A stretch of DNA of 64,000 nt from Macquaria australasica. Its lineage: Eukaryota > Chordata > Actinopteri > Centrarchiformes > Percichthyidae. The position numbers and the translations under genes are program-made. The notes beneath the pieces were generated by a model. It had not been told where the DNA came from. It worked only from the letters and a program-made list of their open reading frames with translations, and did no database searches. Of this stretch, positions 24,595-38,980 are shown in pieces (position 1 is the stretch's first letter; each line of letters opens with the position of its first letter). The stretch is taken from the NCBI GenBank assembly GCA_005408345.1, contig SEMN01000020.1, positions 2,051,501-2,115,500 on the forward strand. The letters run 5' to 3'.

Positions 24595-27500
24595 GCTTAT
24601 TATGAGATCTCACTGTTGGTCTGTGGCTGTGCTACCAGGATAGAGGAGGACTCTATAGCTGTAACATGTACCATCACATATAAGGCGGTGGCTACAAGGT
24701 ACATCAAACATAATGAGGTGTAATTCAAGCATAAGTGAAAATAGAAGAATATCCTAGGAATACTCAGTGTTCCTGTGCCAGGAAAATGTCAGGTATACTA
24801 GTAGATATCTTACCATGCCATACATTCTTTCACTCACTTGAATAAGCACAGAGACGCTTAAGGGTGACAGCATGCATAGTTAAATTGCAGTCGAAACAAC
24901 ATGCTTGACAGCACGTACTGTATATTCACACAGGCATGCACGCATCCACACGCCTGTCTTTTTATTTTTTTCCCATGCATGGATCAGCCAGGACCAGCAT
25001 ATCAAAACAATGATGAATGATGACAGAAGCTCTTACATGCTAGCTCACCATTGTTTGCTAGAATAGCACAGTTGATTGAAAGCATCTAAAGAGCAATGCA
25101 TTTATGTATAGAAAAAGAAGGGCTGGTGCCTGGCTGAAAAAAGGCAGTATAGAAGTAATTCAGCTATTACATCAGACCACTTAGAAAAACAGAGCCTTAA
25201 AATAAGCCAAGCATCTATTGTGTCAAGAGCGGGGCAGATTTACAGGGAGCATTTGAAGAGATTTATTTTAAAATGAAATATTTAACTTTTAGAGAAATAA
25301 AATGTAGCATGAAGGTAAATCATATTAGGAGTTACTGAGGATGTTGAGCACAATCCTTCCTTTGCTTTAAAGAATAGTAAATGTTTCTGATTGTAAAATC
25401 ATCTGCGTTTATATCACAACATTTTCCTTCAAAAATATTGAGTTTTGAAGTAACTAATAACTAATTTCCCTCAGTTATAAGGCAGGGTCGGGTCTGAATA
25501 AGGACAGCGAGTGCCCAAAAACAATCATCTCCCTCATTTAATTCTGCATGTGTGGGTGGATCTGATGATTTTCAGCCCGAGCGTTCAAATTCCTGGCTGT
25601 CTGAAATGTAGCCTGGCCTCAGGGTGTATGCCTACAATTCTCCAACACACATAGGGAGACCATGGGAACACTGGTCACAGAGCGCGGTGACAGTGTAGAG
25701 AACTGGAGCCTACAGCTGAAACCAATCCACAAAATGAATGGGACTGCAGGTGAGATATTGCCCCCTAGTGGTTTGTTTGACAAAAGCAGGGACTTCTAAG
25801 AGAGATTAAGTTGAGTGACAGTGAGGCTGAAAAGCAGAGCCCATAATTGGACAGGCTTAATAAGTAAAGCCCTAAACTGTAGATCATCTGCATTTGACCA
25901 AATTGCTGTTCACTTATGTCCACTATCAAAGCAAACTAAATACCCAAGACAAACAAAACACCTTATAAACCGTGCAAATTCAGAACTTTCCGCAGGGCAG
26001 CACGAGGTAAAATGGTAGAAACATGAAACATGCTTGTGCATCCAAAAAGACAAAAATGAAATATATAAAACCATACGCAGGAGGTAGAGGATTTTCTCCT
26101 TCTGTGTCAGTAGAGAATGTGCAGCTGATCAGGTGCTGTGCCAACAACCCGCCAAGGTTGACTCATTTCCAGAAGCTGCTGTGCAGAATCTTCCAGAGAC
26201 TGCGGAGTCACCGGTGCTGGGGCTCATTGACACACTGTGCTGATTTCTTTATGAAATCCTAGTAATGGTTTATAGATGGAAGGATGAAATTTATCCTTCA
26301 CTCCAGTCCTATGATATTAAAGAGAAGGGTATGTTTTTCATTTGAAAGTTTCTTCTATCCTGAATTTTATGACTAGATTTTAACATTCTGGTCAGCGTCA
26401 GTTGGATCAGTGGCATTTATCAGTTAGCACAAAACAACAGGGTAAAAGACATACAATTAAATCAAGTGTAATCATAAAAATCAGTCGACAAATGAAGCAA
26501 ACAAAAACAACAAGAGCAGATAAAGGAAACAAAAAAGGGAATTTTCAATCAAAAACGTGAAAATTTACCATTAAAACAATCAATTCAGTCTCTCTAACAG
26601 AAGAAAAACCTTTATGACAATAAATACCACATACAAATCTAAAATCTGTTGTTAAATTATATTATTTAGGTAAGAATATTGTCATTTTTTTATACCACAC
26701 TTTTCAGAACAACATGGAAACTATATGGACCTATTCTCTGATTTGTTGTTGTTGTTTGTTAGGCGACTTTTCGTTTCTGAAGAAACAATAGCAGGAAAAA
26801 TGGGAATCGGAAATACTGACATGCTTGTCGGATCTAATTAGAGTGCGACAACAAACCGGCCCAATGTTGCACAGTCCTGTAAAGCCATCCATTTTGTTGC
26901 TAAGTTACATTTCTCGTCAGCTGAGCAACAACAAAATTACAAGTGACAATTGTCGTGATCCCCTGGAAACTCTCAGATCAAATGATAATGGGATGGTTGG
27001 CACAAGCAAAGAACAAACGCCATAGTAACATCACACATAATTGCTCTGTGTCTCACGTTGAGGATTCGTTAATGCTGGCTGGATCTGCTGCCACTGTGTT
27101 GATGGGTTTACTCTGTCATCACAAGAACATTGTGATCACAAGAACATTTCCCATTCTATACCGAAACCAGCCATGCAGACAGTAATTGGAAACACAAGGT
27201 TGTTGTAACACTGTTTGAGGTTTCATTGACAAACACAAAAACACGGTCCAAAGATATGAGCAACACACTGCACGCTTTTGAATTAATTCCACAGCATCCT
27301 CTCCTTGAAAAAAGTATCTAAACTTGAAATAAAATAGTTCTCAAGAACCTTCAGTATAGCAGGCACAATTGAATAAAAATAGGTTCTTCAGAGTGCTTTA
27401 GCTCAACGGCTGTTTGTGTAATGTAGCATGAATAGTACAAATTGCTACAGAGGCCTGTCTCTTATCCTCTCTATACTTGGCTGGTGCTCTTCTGAGCAGT

Positions 27501-28008
27501 CAAGGTCCTTTAACTCATATTCTCTCAGAAAGTAAATGGCGAACAACCTCACTCACATGTCCCCTATTCATTCTCTCAACAATCCGCCGTCCATTTATCT
27601 TCAAAATGGCTGTTTTCTTTGTAAAACATCAGCCACAGCCGAGCCAATTAACCTTTTTTGTGCTCAAATACATGTTGGCTCAGGACATGGAAGACACACT
27701 TTTGTGTGAATCAAGAAGAAACATCACAGCTTTGTGAAAAATGAGTGTGAATAATGCATGAAGAATGTTCATCTGACAGAAATACATACAGCACGTAGAG
27801 AGACAAGATAGAGAGATTGAGTGGGAGACAAAGGAAGAAATTTAGCTGTAATGTAGCAGCCAGGTGAGTGGTCACACTGTCATGCCTGGCATGCTGCAAC
27901 AAGTGTATATAGTGATAGAAGCAGAAAACTGGGCATTTACCCAGTTTTTTGCCTAGTGACTTCAACACTTTCAATTCCTGTCCAAAAAACACAACACATC
28001 CATATAAA
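24595..28008. other. Noncoding stretch without a recognised feature
   Basis: No supported gene or RNA. Near 25760 the text GCCCCCTAGTGG matches a short word common in fish repeats, but nothing longer can be assigned. Confidence 0.4.
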
Positions 28009-28082
28009 TGGTCATAAACCAAAGTATTGCACACATTAAAAGTTTGACCGAATGATGGCACCAAATGAAAAGTCAACAACAA
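28009..28082 (+). repeat. Fragment of the teleost repeat also present in cdcp2 intron 2
   Basis: GGTCATAAACCAAAGTATTG, then CACACATTAAAAGTTTGACC and GAATGATGGCACCAAATGAA, line up with positions about 58130-58190 inside cdcp2 (AGTCAAAAAGCAAAGTATTG, then CAAAATGAAAATTTGGCCTG and ATGACGGCGCTAGATGAAAG). Confidence 0.65.
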
Positions 28083-28129
28083 ATGTCCTCAACAAATGCA
28101 CTTTTTACTGGTGTTTGAACATTTTCTAA

Positions 28130-28322
28130 AATTCTACAGTGCCCTGCTGTTTTAGGAAGTACCTTAGCCTTAAAAAAACAAACAAACAATATATTTGTGA
28201 CCTGTTTTTAAATATTTACGACTTGGGGCTGACTGGAACAGACAAGATAGAGAAGTTGGAAAGCACTGACGACAACTAACAAGTTCTTTTTGGTCTTTTC
28301 ATGGAATTTGTTGACATAACAC
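28130..28322 (+). repeat. Interspersed repeat, copy 1 of a pair (second copy near 46.7 kb)
   Basis: This shares ordered words with 46696-46905: CTACAGTGCCCTGCTGTTTT, TTTGTGACCTGTTTTTAAA, CTGACTGGAACAGACAAGAT, AGAAGTTGGAAAG, and TTTTGGTCTTTTCATGGAAT followed by TTGTTGACA. Both copies are in the same orientation and are diverged by substitutions and small gaps. No coding capacity is visible. Confidence 0.6.
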
Positions 28323-28608
28323 CAGCCTTGTCACTTAACATATGTAAAAACATTGTCTATGATAATCTGCGGCTGCTCAGTAAAAATTTAATCACAGATA
28401 AAAACACCTTTTAAATTCCCCCGTGCTCTCTTTCAGCTGCACCTTGAATTAGACCCATACAGACACTTTCATAACTGTTATTCTCTACAGAACAAGCATC
28501 TAGAGTGATCTAACAGCACAGAAGTGCTGTGTATCAGAGAAAAACACAGAGCGTGTATAACATAACAGCTGTCCTATAGGATCAAGTGGAATTACAGTAT
28601 GTGCTCAC

Positions 28609-28653
28609 CACTGGGTAAAAGAGCATCCATCTCCAGTGGATACAAATCTGCTG
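28609..28653 (-). other. Exon-like block, possibly upstream of the candidate left-hand gene
   Basis: On the minus strand a pyrimidine-rich acceptor (CCCTCCCTGCATATTTTCACAG) precedes a 42-45 nt block with donor CAGTG|GTGAGC. One frame reads DLYPLEMDALLPS. Its entry phase fits the exit phase of the block at 31088-31152. Short blocks with good splice sites are common by chance, so this is weak support. Confidence 0.2.
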
Positions 28654-29867
28654 CTGTGAAAATATGCAGGGAGGGGAAAAACAATCCAATTTGTGTATGC
28701 TGTTAAGGATAACCTCTAATTCAGTGTTTCCTTCAATATCCAAAATGTAAAATGCAAATGAAAAAAAGAGAGAATAAGAAATGGAGCATGATAAGCAGAG
28801 GAAATTGCTGATAAGGAGAAAATTGTTACAGAGACTGATGTGCTTGGAAGCTGGCCAGTTATTTTGCACGCCGCCATCTCATCTCTTTAGACGACCATTT
28901 GCTATTTTGATTGATGCGTGAGAGCATCGCCGGCCGGAGTTTACGTTGAATGTTGAAGGAAAGAGGAATGGAATCGGTGAAACAGGGCAGCAGCTGGACA
29001 AAAGTATGATTCACAATTCCCAGCTCTTCCTGGAAACCCTGAGCTGATGGACTGCTGATGAGTGGTGGATGTTGTGGCAGATGAGTGGAGGACAGAGAGA
29101 ACCCACTGAGGGGTCAATAGTTCTGCGCTGACCTGTGAAGAACTCCATTATACCTCGATCACATCTCTGACTCACTCCTTTTTTCAAACTGGTGCAGCCA
29201 GCCAATACTGAGCAGTAACAATATCATTGTTGCCAACTGGACTAGAGTCCTGATTCAATCATAACCCTGTACAGAAATATATCACACATAGTCGTCTCTT
29301 GCTTTCAGCAAAAGTTTGCAAGCACTTTGGCTGTAATATAGGTTGCAATTTGATGGCATTTCAGTCAATACTTTGCCCTTCTATTTAATCCCAAAACCTG
29401 AGATCACTTCAAAAACACAATGCTTCAAAGAGTGAAAGATCTTTTGAAAGCACATCTACACTATTGTAAGGCTGATTTATATTATCTGTTATAAACAAGC
29501 AAATGGCTGCCCCCTCACTTCTGATGAAACAACAAAAGGAGAGCCCATAGCTGATTGAATTTCATTACATAACACCTTTGTCTGTTGTTGAGAGGAGCAA
29601 TCTGTTATTGCTGAAGCTTCACTTTGTCACTGCCATTACGGCCAAACAATTACATGCCTGATTGTATTCACTTTGCCCTTACACACACCCACTGCAATTC
29701 TTTATGCTCTTGCAACTGACTGAAATGCTTTGCATATGATATAGCTGCTAAGTTGCATTATTCCATTTAGAAGCAGGAAGACTATCCAAATCTGCAAATC
29801 TGCAGGAAATACACGATATTGAATGTGAAAAGTAATTTTGATTTCTTCTGCGGTACAGGGTGTGTCC

Positions 29868-30255
29868 CAACACTATTACAAGTTACTGCACTGAAGTTTT
29901 TACTTAAGTGAAAGTAAAAATTTATCTGCAAAATATACTTCAGCGTAAACTGTGAAAATACTCTCTATGCAGAGAGGTCCCTTTTCAGATTGATACATGA
30001 TTATATACATCATATTATGGGATTATTATTATTATTGATGCATTATCAGTCAATTTGAAATACTTCATATACTGTCGGATAATTGAATCTACAACAGTGT
30101 CTTATCTTGAGATGAAAATTTCAATCTGGAATGTAACTAGTCCCAACAGCTGCCAAATAAATGAGGAAAAAGCATAATGTAGCATTAAATTAAAATACTC
30201 AAGTATAGTGCAAGTAAGCTGTACATGAGTGACTATACTTAGTTACTTTCCATGA
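29868..30255. repeat. Decayed teleost repeat with ACTTAGTTACTTTCC end
   Basis: The left part has AAGTTTTTACTTAAGTGAAA and GTAAAAATTTATCTGCAAAA. The right part has AAAATACTCAAGTATAGTGC and TATACTTAGTTACTTTCCAT. These are the characteristic outer words of a common fish repeat (ACTTAAGTAAAAGTA at one end, GTACTTAGTTACTTTCCACC at the other). The middle is diverged and includes a short ATT array. Confidence 0.5.
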
Positions 30256-31087
30256 CTGCACTAGGGCTGGTTGAAATCAATATCATCTTATTAAGAATAT
30301 TCTTCCTATATCAATATATATCATGATACAGCAAATGTATGCAAACATTTACATTTGACTGTGTTCTACTAGTATGCATTACTGAAAAAACAGAACAAAC
30401 AGTTAACAAGTAACTCAAACAAATTTTTTTTGATTCATTAATTTGGACATTCTATACATTTATAACATATGTTCATATGACTATAAGATATGTTCATATA
30501 TTCAATATCTTCATGAAAGTATATAAAGAATAATATCAAATTATTGTCCAGCAATATCCAAACTCCAAAAAATAATTTTGTGGTATCATAATCCCATTCA
30601 GTGGAGTGACGTGGAGGTCTCCAGGTCATTATGACCAGCGTCGTGTTTGTTTTAAGGCTATGAGCAGCACCACAACAGAAGATGGACAGTCTGTCCTGCA
30701 ACAGGTCTTGCTCCTTATTTGGCAGAGTAATAACAGAGACTCCTCTTGGGAATAAAGGCATATAGAACACATGGCAATTTTTTAATATCCCCTACAGCGC
30801 ACACAAATCGCCAGTCACCACAATGATCTCTTTCTGAACCTTTATGAATAGGAAATTACAAACGGTAAGCTGATCCAGGAGATGTCGGTACAGCTACATG
30901 GCATGAGAGAATAGTGATGCATGGCGTTATATTTGGTTGTAGGGAGATGAGCCCATGGTAATGAATGAGCCTTAGGGAGGGCTTGGCCCCCATCATTAAT
31001 CTTATAAAACTGGGCTACAGAGAAACGCAGAGTCACTCTATTAACACAAAAGAAGACATCCATTCAGTTACGCTTTGTTGAACTCAC

Positions 31088-31152
31088 CTAAGAAATGTAC
31101 GCCGATTGCTTCAAAGCAATTATACGATTTCAGTATGCCATTATATGGTCCT
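31088..31152 (-). other. Exon-like block with strong splice sites, possibly upstream of the candidate left-hand gene
   Basis: On the minus strand TTGCTTTCTCATTTGTTCCTAG is an excellent acceptor and CTTAG|GTGAGT an excellent donor around 65 nt. Only one frame is open, reading GPYNGILKSYNCFEAIGVHF. It enters in phase 2 and exits in phase 1, and splicing to the 28.6 kb block keeps the frame open. I recognise no protein family in it. A pseudo-exon is at least as likely. Confidence 0.25.
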
Positions 31153-34100
31153 CTAGGAACAAATGAGAAAGCAAAACTACCCTAAAAAAACATGAAAGAT
31201 GGATAACAAGCGGCGAACTTATCTGATTCAATTAGGATTAAGAGCATTTTCTCTCGTATCAGAAGACTGAAGGAAAAAGTAAAGAAAATCTGGACTAGAA
31301 TAAATGGTGCCACTATTGAAAATCTTTGACTAGGCACTGAGCTGTTACAGCTGCCAAAGTAATGGTGCTTATGGTTTATGTCACAAGGCGAATGATTCTA
31401 CCATCATTACACACCTAAGCTTCTTTTGATGAAACAGCTATCTTGGAAGATGTGTCTTCTTCCTGACACACTGTGCAGTCTTTTTCAAGTCTCCCCACTC
31501 TGAGCATGATGAGAAAACGCAGACAAGACTATGACAACTTTCTTAAAGCTATGCGACAAGAGCATCAGTCGCATTTTTCCCCCTCATTCGCTTTCATTGA
31601 GCGAGGCTCAAAAACTTCGAAGACCTTCTGAGGGATTCTCGAGGTGCGGCAGCGGAGGTTTCAGTTCTCAGGAAAGTCTGAATTTCTTGCATAATTCCCC
31701 ATCCACTCAGCCAGCTGTTATTAGTTTTTCAATTCATTCATTTCAATTTTTCTGTCTAGGATGCAATCCCGTGATAGGTCTTTGAGTCTGCAGTTCTGTA
31801 AAAGCTTTTTTTTTTACTCATCAAGTGTTTTGATTTGATGAAATCAAAGTGTGAAGTGTTGGAAAATGTTACTTTTCAAATATCTGAGACTTCCTTGTGG
31901 CAATCACAGGCCTAATACAGTGCTGCTATTCAAAACAGATCCTGTGAAATATGCCTTAAAGTAACTGTTAGAAAAGCAATCATTTCTGATGAAACCTATA
32001 CTTGGTCCTTTGATGGCTGCTAACTTCCATTTATATGCACAGTGCGCCATTTGCCACAGGAACTATTGTACTGTAGGTTATATTGTGTTGCTCACAACAT
32101 ACAGAACAGGGCTCAAAAATTTAACATTTATAGTATCAATATTACATGGTCTCATACAGTATATAGTATATTTCAAACCTCATTGATATTGAACTATTGA
32201 TTGTCACTTTTTTTCTATAATAGCCATTTAATATGTTTGCATTCTGTAACTGCCTGTCCATATAGCAGTTTTCATTGTTACTGGCAGAGCATGAAGGACT
32301 CACAGGAGACAATTACTCGAGGTGCGCATACTTGAGGTGATGTAATAGACAAAAGTATGTGAAAGCACACATTTCACATAATGCAGAAGGAAACAACAAC
32401 CAATGTCAGAAAACATTTTGAATGTCTTCTCTAGTCTTCTTTTTTAAATCAGTGTGACACAATGACTCCTCTCAGCCATCGGTTTGTTTGGCTGCACTGA
32501 ACCGTGGGACAAGTATAATTAAAACACATTTGCCTTGGGCACCAGTAACCACAGGTTTGCAACAAAAAAACAAAACAAAAAAAAAACAACAAACAGGGCT
32601 GAAATCACTATATTTACTGTCCACACTTCGACTGTCCAGATTCTGTGTGAAACTTCTGCACTAAATAGTGTCCTCAAAAAGTGTCCACATTGGAACAAAA
32701 GTAGTACACTACTTTGTGCTTTTTTGTCCAGAATAGTGAAATTGTCCAACATCATTATTACTAGTAACCACTGAAACTAAAATAATAACTTGTGATAACA
32801 CTAATATGCAGTCGGTGTAGTTACTGAATAAAACGTAATGTCTTTAAATTGTAACAGTCATTAGAAAAAATATATTATCAACTACTCTTTTCATTTGCTA
32901 AATGTAATACGGCTGGTGAAAATAAGGACTCCACTGGGCTCAGGCCTAGCTGTCTGATTGACCAAACCAATATTCCAAGTCAGTGTTTGGGTGAGTGATA
33001 CTTGGCAGGAATCTCTAACACTGTAGTTAATATTCTGAAAGGTGTGAATTAATGCTAGTAAGCGCGGTGTGTCTGATGCAATGAGACATCAACAATGTCA
33101 GTCAACATTTTGTTTTCTTCAATAAATCCCTTGATCATTTTTCTGTAATTACCGTTTCACCACGCTGGATAATTGCTTAAGTTTAATTCATTTCTAAGTA
33201 TTCCAGCTTCAGTGCCTTCGGTTTTCATTTCTCCCCTCACCAGAGCTACAGTGCATCTGTCACTAGTTTTGTTTTAGTCCACCTGGTCTGCACCAGGGAC
33301 CGAGAGTGAATTAGGGACGAGAGAGACAAGCTCAGGGTGGAAATTGGTACAATGGATGAGGATGCCTCAGTGAAAGGTGCTCTCTGGGGAATTTAATCAC
33401 TTCCTCCCAAGGTTCAACATTCCTAAAAAGATACGAGCAGTTGATTTTTATTAACACACTGTGCTTCCATTAAAGGCCAATTAGGAACCATGAATCAGTT
33501 GTGTGCTTGTGTGTGTGTCTGCTGTAATTCATTTGTTGTAAACAAAATGAAATAGGGCCATTGAGAGTACCTCACCATAGCTTTACCCGGATTAGCAGTG
33601 TTATTTATTACAATAACAGACCTGTAAGAATAAGGTGCTGCTGCTCAACTATCATGTTATACAATGGTATCAATAAAATCTGTCATTGTCTGTATTTCTA
33701 CATTTCTTCAGTTGCTGTATAAACTATTTATCCTCAAGTGACTTGAAAGGCTTAAAATTCAAACCAGGAACCACATTTAAAAAAGACCCCTTTTCAAGGT
33801 CGATGGCGCACTTACAAGCCTAATTGAGAATTTGATCTAGTCGCTCTAGGGGGTGGACAAAGCGCTGCTGTGAATGTTAAAGATGAGCTATCAGGATCTG
33901 ATCAGGAGTAATCAAAATGCTGGCCTACTTTTAGGTCACTTCCTCCTCTACCACCAAACTGTGCAGCAGACATTTGCACATACAGATGCTTTTCTGTAGC
34001 ATCTGTATTTTATACAACTGCCAGAGTTTCTTAAGCAACACATAGAGAGCTTCTGGTATATCAGCAGCAATAGATATAAATCACAAAATATATTTTGAGA

Positions 34101-37100
34101 CATCTGGACAGTGGAGAAATAGTATAGCAACAACTGTCTGATGAAAGGAGGCTGCTATCGGGAGTTACCAGCATGCTATGATGATCTATTCAACACTATA
34201 CTTGTGTGACTGCAAATTAAACAGTGCACAATGATTAACTCCAAATTAAATTCCCTACAGACTTTGTTTAAAAGCCTGAAATAAATAAAAAATCTCCAAA
34301 CAATCATAAGTAACTTAATCAAACATATTCACACACAATGAAAACGCAGCTACATGGTTTTAAAATGAGTGGGCATTCTTGCACAATCAAGAGCAGCTAC
34401 TGTGCATAACAAGACTAAATGGCTGCAGTCATGCTAGTGAAACTTATCACATTACAAGCAATCATACTTTTAACTGCTTTTATATTTAAGCATATAATGA
34501 AAAGGCAAGTGTAAAGCAAACTAAATACTGTAGTTCATTCTTCATAATGCTATGTTACAGCCATGCTCTGCAAGGTTTCACTTACAGAAGCCTACTTGAA
34601 TTATAAGAGCTGTATGAGAGCAATGATACTGCAGCATAAAGCTCTTAGTGAAAGGCAGCTTGTTTTGTAGGGAAACAAACTCTTTGCAGAGAATAATACT
34701 GCTCTGCTCTGATTAAAGGCAGACACCATTGAATATTTCATTGCAGCTTCAAAATGAACTTGCGTGTTGTGAGTGGCTTTGATGTAAACTTGCCGTTTCA
34801 ACCAGTGGTGGCTTGTTTGACAGGCAGCAGTCACACAGAGACGAAAACAGCCCAAAGTTGAGCAGGAGAAATGTGCCCCCCTTTCTACAAGCTGGCAGAG
34901 TGGTAATGATTAGCTCTCTAGCAGGATTCTCCTAAGGCAAGTGATTACGACACGCTCCGCAAACTATGACACCTCTTACCTGGAGCCCAAACAAAGACAG
35001 CATCCCAAAATATTTCTAGAACGCTGCTAAGAAGAGTTTGAGCTGAAATGTTGTTTTTACCTTCTCCCTGCGAGCTTGTGTTTATTATTCAGGTTGAGGA
35101 CTTGGGAGGAAATTGGTTTTGCTAATGAAAATTACTTCCTGCAAAAACAAATGAACTGTAAATGCCAGCCACAAGAATTGCATACCTGTTTTTTTTTTTC
35201 TTTTTTTTTTTTTTTGTGCTGGCTGCTTGAGTTGGATGAGAGCTGTTGAGTATGAATCATTTTTCTCCGTGTTTCGCTCTATTTTGCCCCTTACCCAGGT
35301 TGTGGAGCAATGCTAAGCCTCCATGAGAGGAATAACCTGAAATGGAGGAACACTTCAATGTTGCCCTTTCCCCCTCTCCTCCACGAGTGATTATACAATT
35401 GATTTTTTTTCTTCCACTAGTGGTTCCTGCTATAGGAGCAGTAATAACAATTTATCTTGGCTCCTTGTTCCATTACAGCAGAGCTGCAGAGGAAAAGTGC
35501 TGTGTTTTATGATTTATGGAGGCTATTTGACCTGTGCTTATTAGAGGGATCTACCGAACGTGATGCAGACTTCGGAAAATAGACTATGAGCTTTGCTTTG
35601 TGATGGGAGTGGGAACATGGCTTTCAGACAAGATGGAATGGGTGTCCCAGCTGATTGAAAAACAAACATGACCCAGACTGAACAGTGATGTTTAGATATA
35701 TATCAGCTCTGCTGCCACATTTCAACACTCTACTTGTTAGCGACTGATTTAAATCTAATTTACAGAGCAATAAGAAGAAAATCTCAGCCTTAACCCCGCC
35801 AACTGTCCTTCCCAAAAGTGTTTCAGAATATAAGTTTTGCAGCATCACCAGTCTATCACACATTACAGCCCCAGTTGTCTGGTATAATTTGGCATGGATG
35901 GAGATAAGTACGTGAGTGATGAGTGAGATGCTTATCGTCATGTGTCCTCACCCTGGTCCTAGTTTTTGTCAGAGTGATGCCTGAAGGAAACTGCCATGGA
36001 TCTAAGGGGCCCCTGGTTATTCCTCATTTATTGCCGTTTATGGAGCCGTTTAAGCATGGCGGCTACCTCCCTGCCTCCCCCCACCAAATCCAGGTCTCTC
36101 TCCTGTGGCTAGTGATAATATTTAACTGCTGACCTTATCTTCTCTCCCCCACATCTCTTCTCCGCCAGCGAATGGGGAGCATGTTAATGTGTGACACAGC
36201 TCTACATGTAGCATGCTAATCCATCTGTGGCCTGGCTGATTAAAGATGAATATCGGTGGGATGGTAAACACAGGCATGCCCCAGGCAGCTTCACCGATGA
36301 CTACATCTGCACAGGACCATGTAAACGGTTACACTCCAACCAGAATATAATATTACAGATCTCGGGGCTAGATGAATAAATCAAGGGTCCCCACTTAATA
36401 GCAAGCAAACAAGCTGCAAACTTTTATTGTCAAGTATGTAAACTAACCACATAACGCTCATGTTTCCATGAAATGTTTGGCACAAAGAAAACCTCATTCC
36501 TATTCCCCCACATGCACCACAATTTAACAAAATGTTTATTATGATCACATACTTTGCTTTTCAAAATGTAATTTAATACTGTATGTATCAATTTCACACC
36601 AAACCTTATTATTGATTAAAAAAATAAATAAAAGAGGTCAAAAAAGGCAAGATAGATTGAATGACAAATGCTAGGGCTGAATTTATTGGGGTAAATAGCT
36701 CCAGTTGATGTTTGAGGAATGAGATGTCTAATGGGACAGCACAATATAGGAGCATTGCAAAGTGTCTGTTAAATTAAATAAACCCTCAAATACATATTGG
36801 TTATGTGACAGTCAATTTTAAAAGAAAACAAGCCATAAATCACTCTTATTCACTTTAATCCCATAGGGACATGTACTATGAATATAAAATCTGAGCAAAC
36901 CATTACAGCAAGCTGGTAAATATAATGTAGCTAAAGGCACTACCCTTATCCCTAAATATTATGATCCCATATATAAATCATGTTGTAAAAATGATTATGT
37001 TATAAATATTTGCGACAGAAGGTTACCGGGCCCAATTAAAAGTGTAAAGGTTTCTATTACAGTAACAGCAGCCCAAGGCAGAATAAAATCTACTTTTATT

Positions 37101-38780
37101 ACATTTCATTATTATTTAATGTTACTTTGGACTCAAATCACCCTGTTGTCAAAGATTCAAATGTCTTAAATATCTGCACTTGCAGATGTTGTGTATGATG
37201 TGTGTATGTATCTCTCGTTTTGTGGATAAACAATCTATGAATTTGGCCCTCGAGATATTAAAATGACCTTTTATTATTTTAGCACTCTGCTGAAAAATCA
37301 TTTGATACAGAATTCCTACTTTGAGGACATAAATGTTTATGAGTTTATAAAAATGTTAACAGATTGAACTACAGTAAGCCTCACTTTTATGGTAATTGGA
37401 TGTTTTTTTAAAGGGAGAAGTGCTATATCTTTGTCTAGTAAAAGACTGTATTTGTTTCTGGAGCACACAAGGTTCCTTTACATGCTGTTACAAATGTCTT
37501 CTTCAGTGGACAAAGATAGAATATGTGCTGCCTTCAGCTGATCGATAGTGGACCACCTGAGAGTTGTGCCCTTTCTCTGTAGGCAGAGCTGTCACCTTTA
37601 GCTGGATGAGGAACACAAAGTTGGAAAAAACAAAGATAATGTTGGTTGACAAGCTGCACAAAATACCTTTGAAAACAACAGAAGAGGGTGAAAACTGTGA
37701 ACAATTCTGTGAATGTGATGGTTTACTTTACTTTATAAATATCATCAGAAGCAGTCATTATCTCTGTAGTGCCAGGAGGGAGAGCACAGAGCTCTGTTGG
37801 CATCATATCGGGTGTAGTTCTCTTGTCAGACAAGCCATGAGGTGGCTAGACAGGAGAACCACAGTCTTACTCAGCTAGACTACTAATGAATCTGGGGAGT
37901 TGTTTGCCATCACCCATATGACTAGTTTTGGCTCATGCCATCAAAACATAATACTTAGCTCAACAGAAATTAATACACTTTGACAAGCATGCAACCTTTC
38001 CTCACAGAGGAAGCACAGTGATCATCAATTGAACCTGAGATGCAAACCTTTTGAATCATGCAGTTAATAAGGTTAATACAATACCAGATATCTTAAATAC
38101 TGCATGTTATTGATATGACATTGTTTCTGCATATAAACAAGCAAGATACACCATGGGCACGATTCAGGCTAAATAAATAAGTATGTCTGCATAAATAGCA
38201 TATGACATTTGCACTCAAAATAAAATAATTTTTCTTTACTGAGTTTGCAAATGCTCTGTCAAGGGTAGTTTACTCATCTTGCATTCAAGGGCAAAACATT
38301 TTGACTGACATCTCAAAGCAAACACAGATGCTGCAGTTTGGGAATTCTTCCAAGGGAACATGTAAAAGGTTCTTCACCAATTACCATTGCTGATTTTTTA
38401 AAAAGCAAACAGTAAGACACAGAATTACCCAATAGTGATAAAATATCTATTCCATAACTAGGGTTTTAGAGTTTCAGTGTTTATTTTATTTAAACAAAAC
38501 TTACTTAGAGGGACTCTGGTGAATAATCCACAGCTTATTTGATCTCTCCACTTGTTTAGTGCCGATAAAATGACCTATGCTGATCACAAGATAACCTTGT
38601 TTACTGCGAAGTACGTCTTGCACCAGGCAAGACAATAATGTTTGGGTGTGTGGGGATATGAAATCCACTTAAAAAATAATTTAAATCTGGGTGTTATTCT
38701 GTGAAAATTGGTTAAAAAAAACTGAAAACAATGATAATTATATTTAATTACTGCTCCTACACTTTTACATAATATAGAAT
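31153..38780. other. Noncoding stretch without a recognised gene
   Basis: No exon, RNA gene or intact mobile element is supported in 7.6 kb. A T-rich run lies at 35189-35215. Several stretches (for example 33210-33560 and 34980-35500) look unique and non-repetitive, with TAAT cores and few repeats. They could hold conserved regulatory elements, but sequence from other species would be needed to tell. Confidence 0.4.
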
Positions 38781-38980
38781 GGACTGCTGCTTGGCTTTTA
38801 CCCTCCCTTTGTTCAACAAAGGGTACAGAGTTGCGAAGTAGGAGGAGCTATTTTGGGTGTAGTAAAAGTACCATTAATTTTTCCAATAGACAATGTTGCG
38901 TGGCTCACAGTTGGAGCACTTCTACAGCTTGGATCAGCTGTATTCTGTTACCAGAACAACAGAGGGTAAATTCAGCAACT

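Noticed and set aside
30438..30770. 110-codon minus-strand frame
   Set aside because: Part of it (LFPRGVSVITLPNK) looks somewhat coding, but there are no splice sites or family matches, and the surrounding sequence looks repeat-derived.
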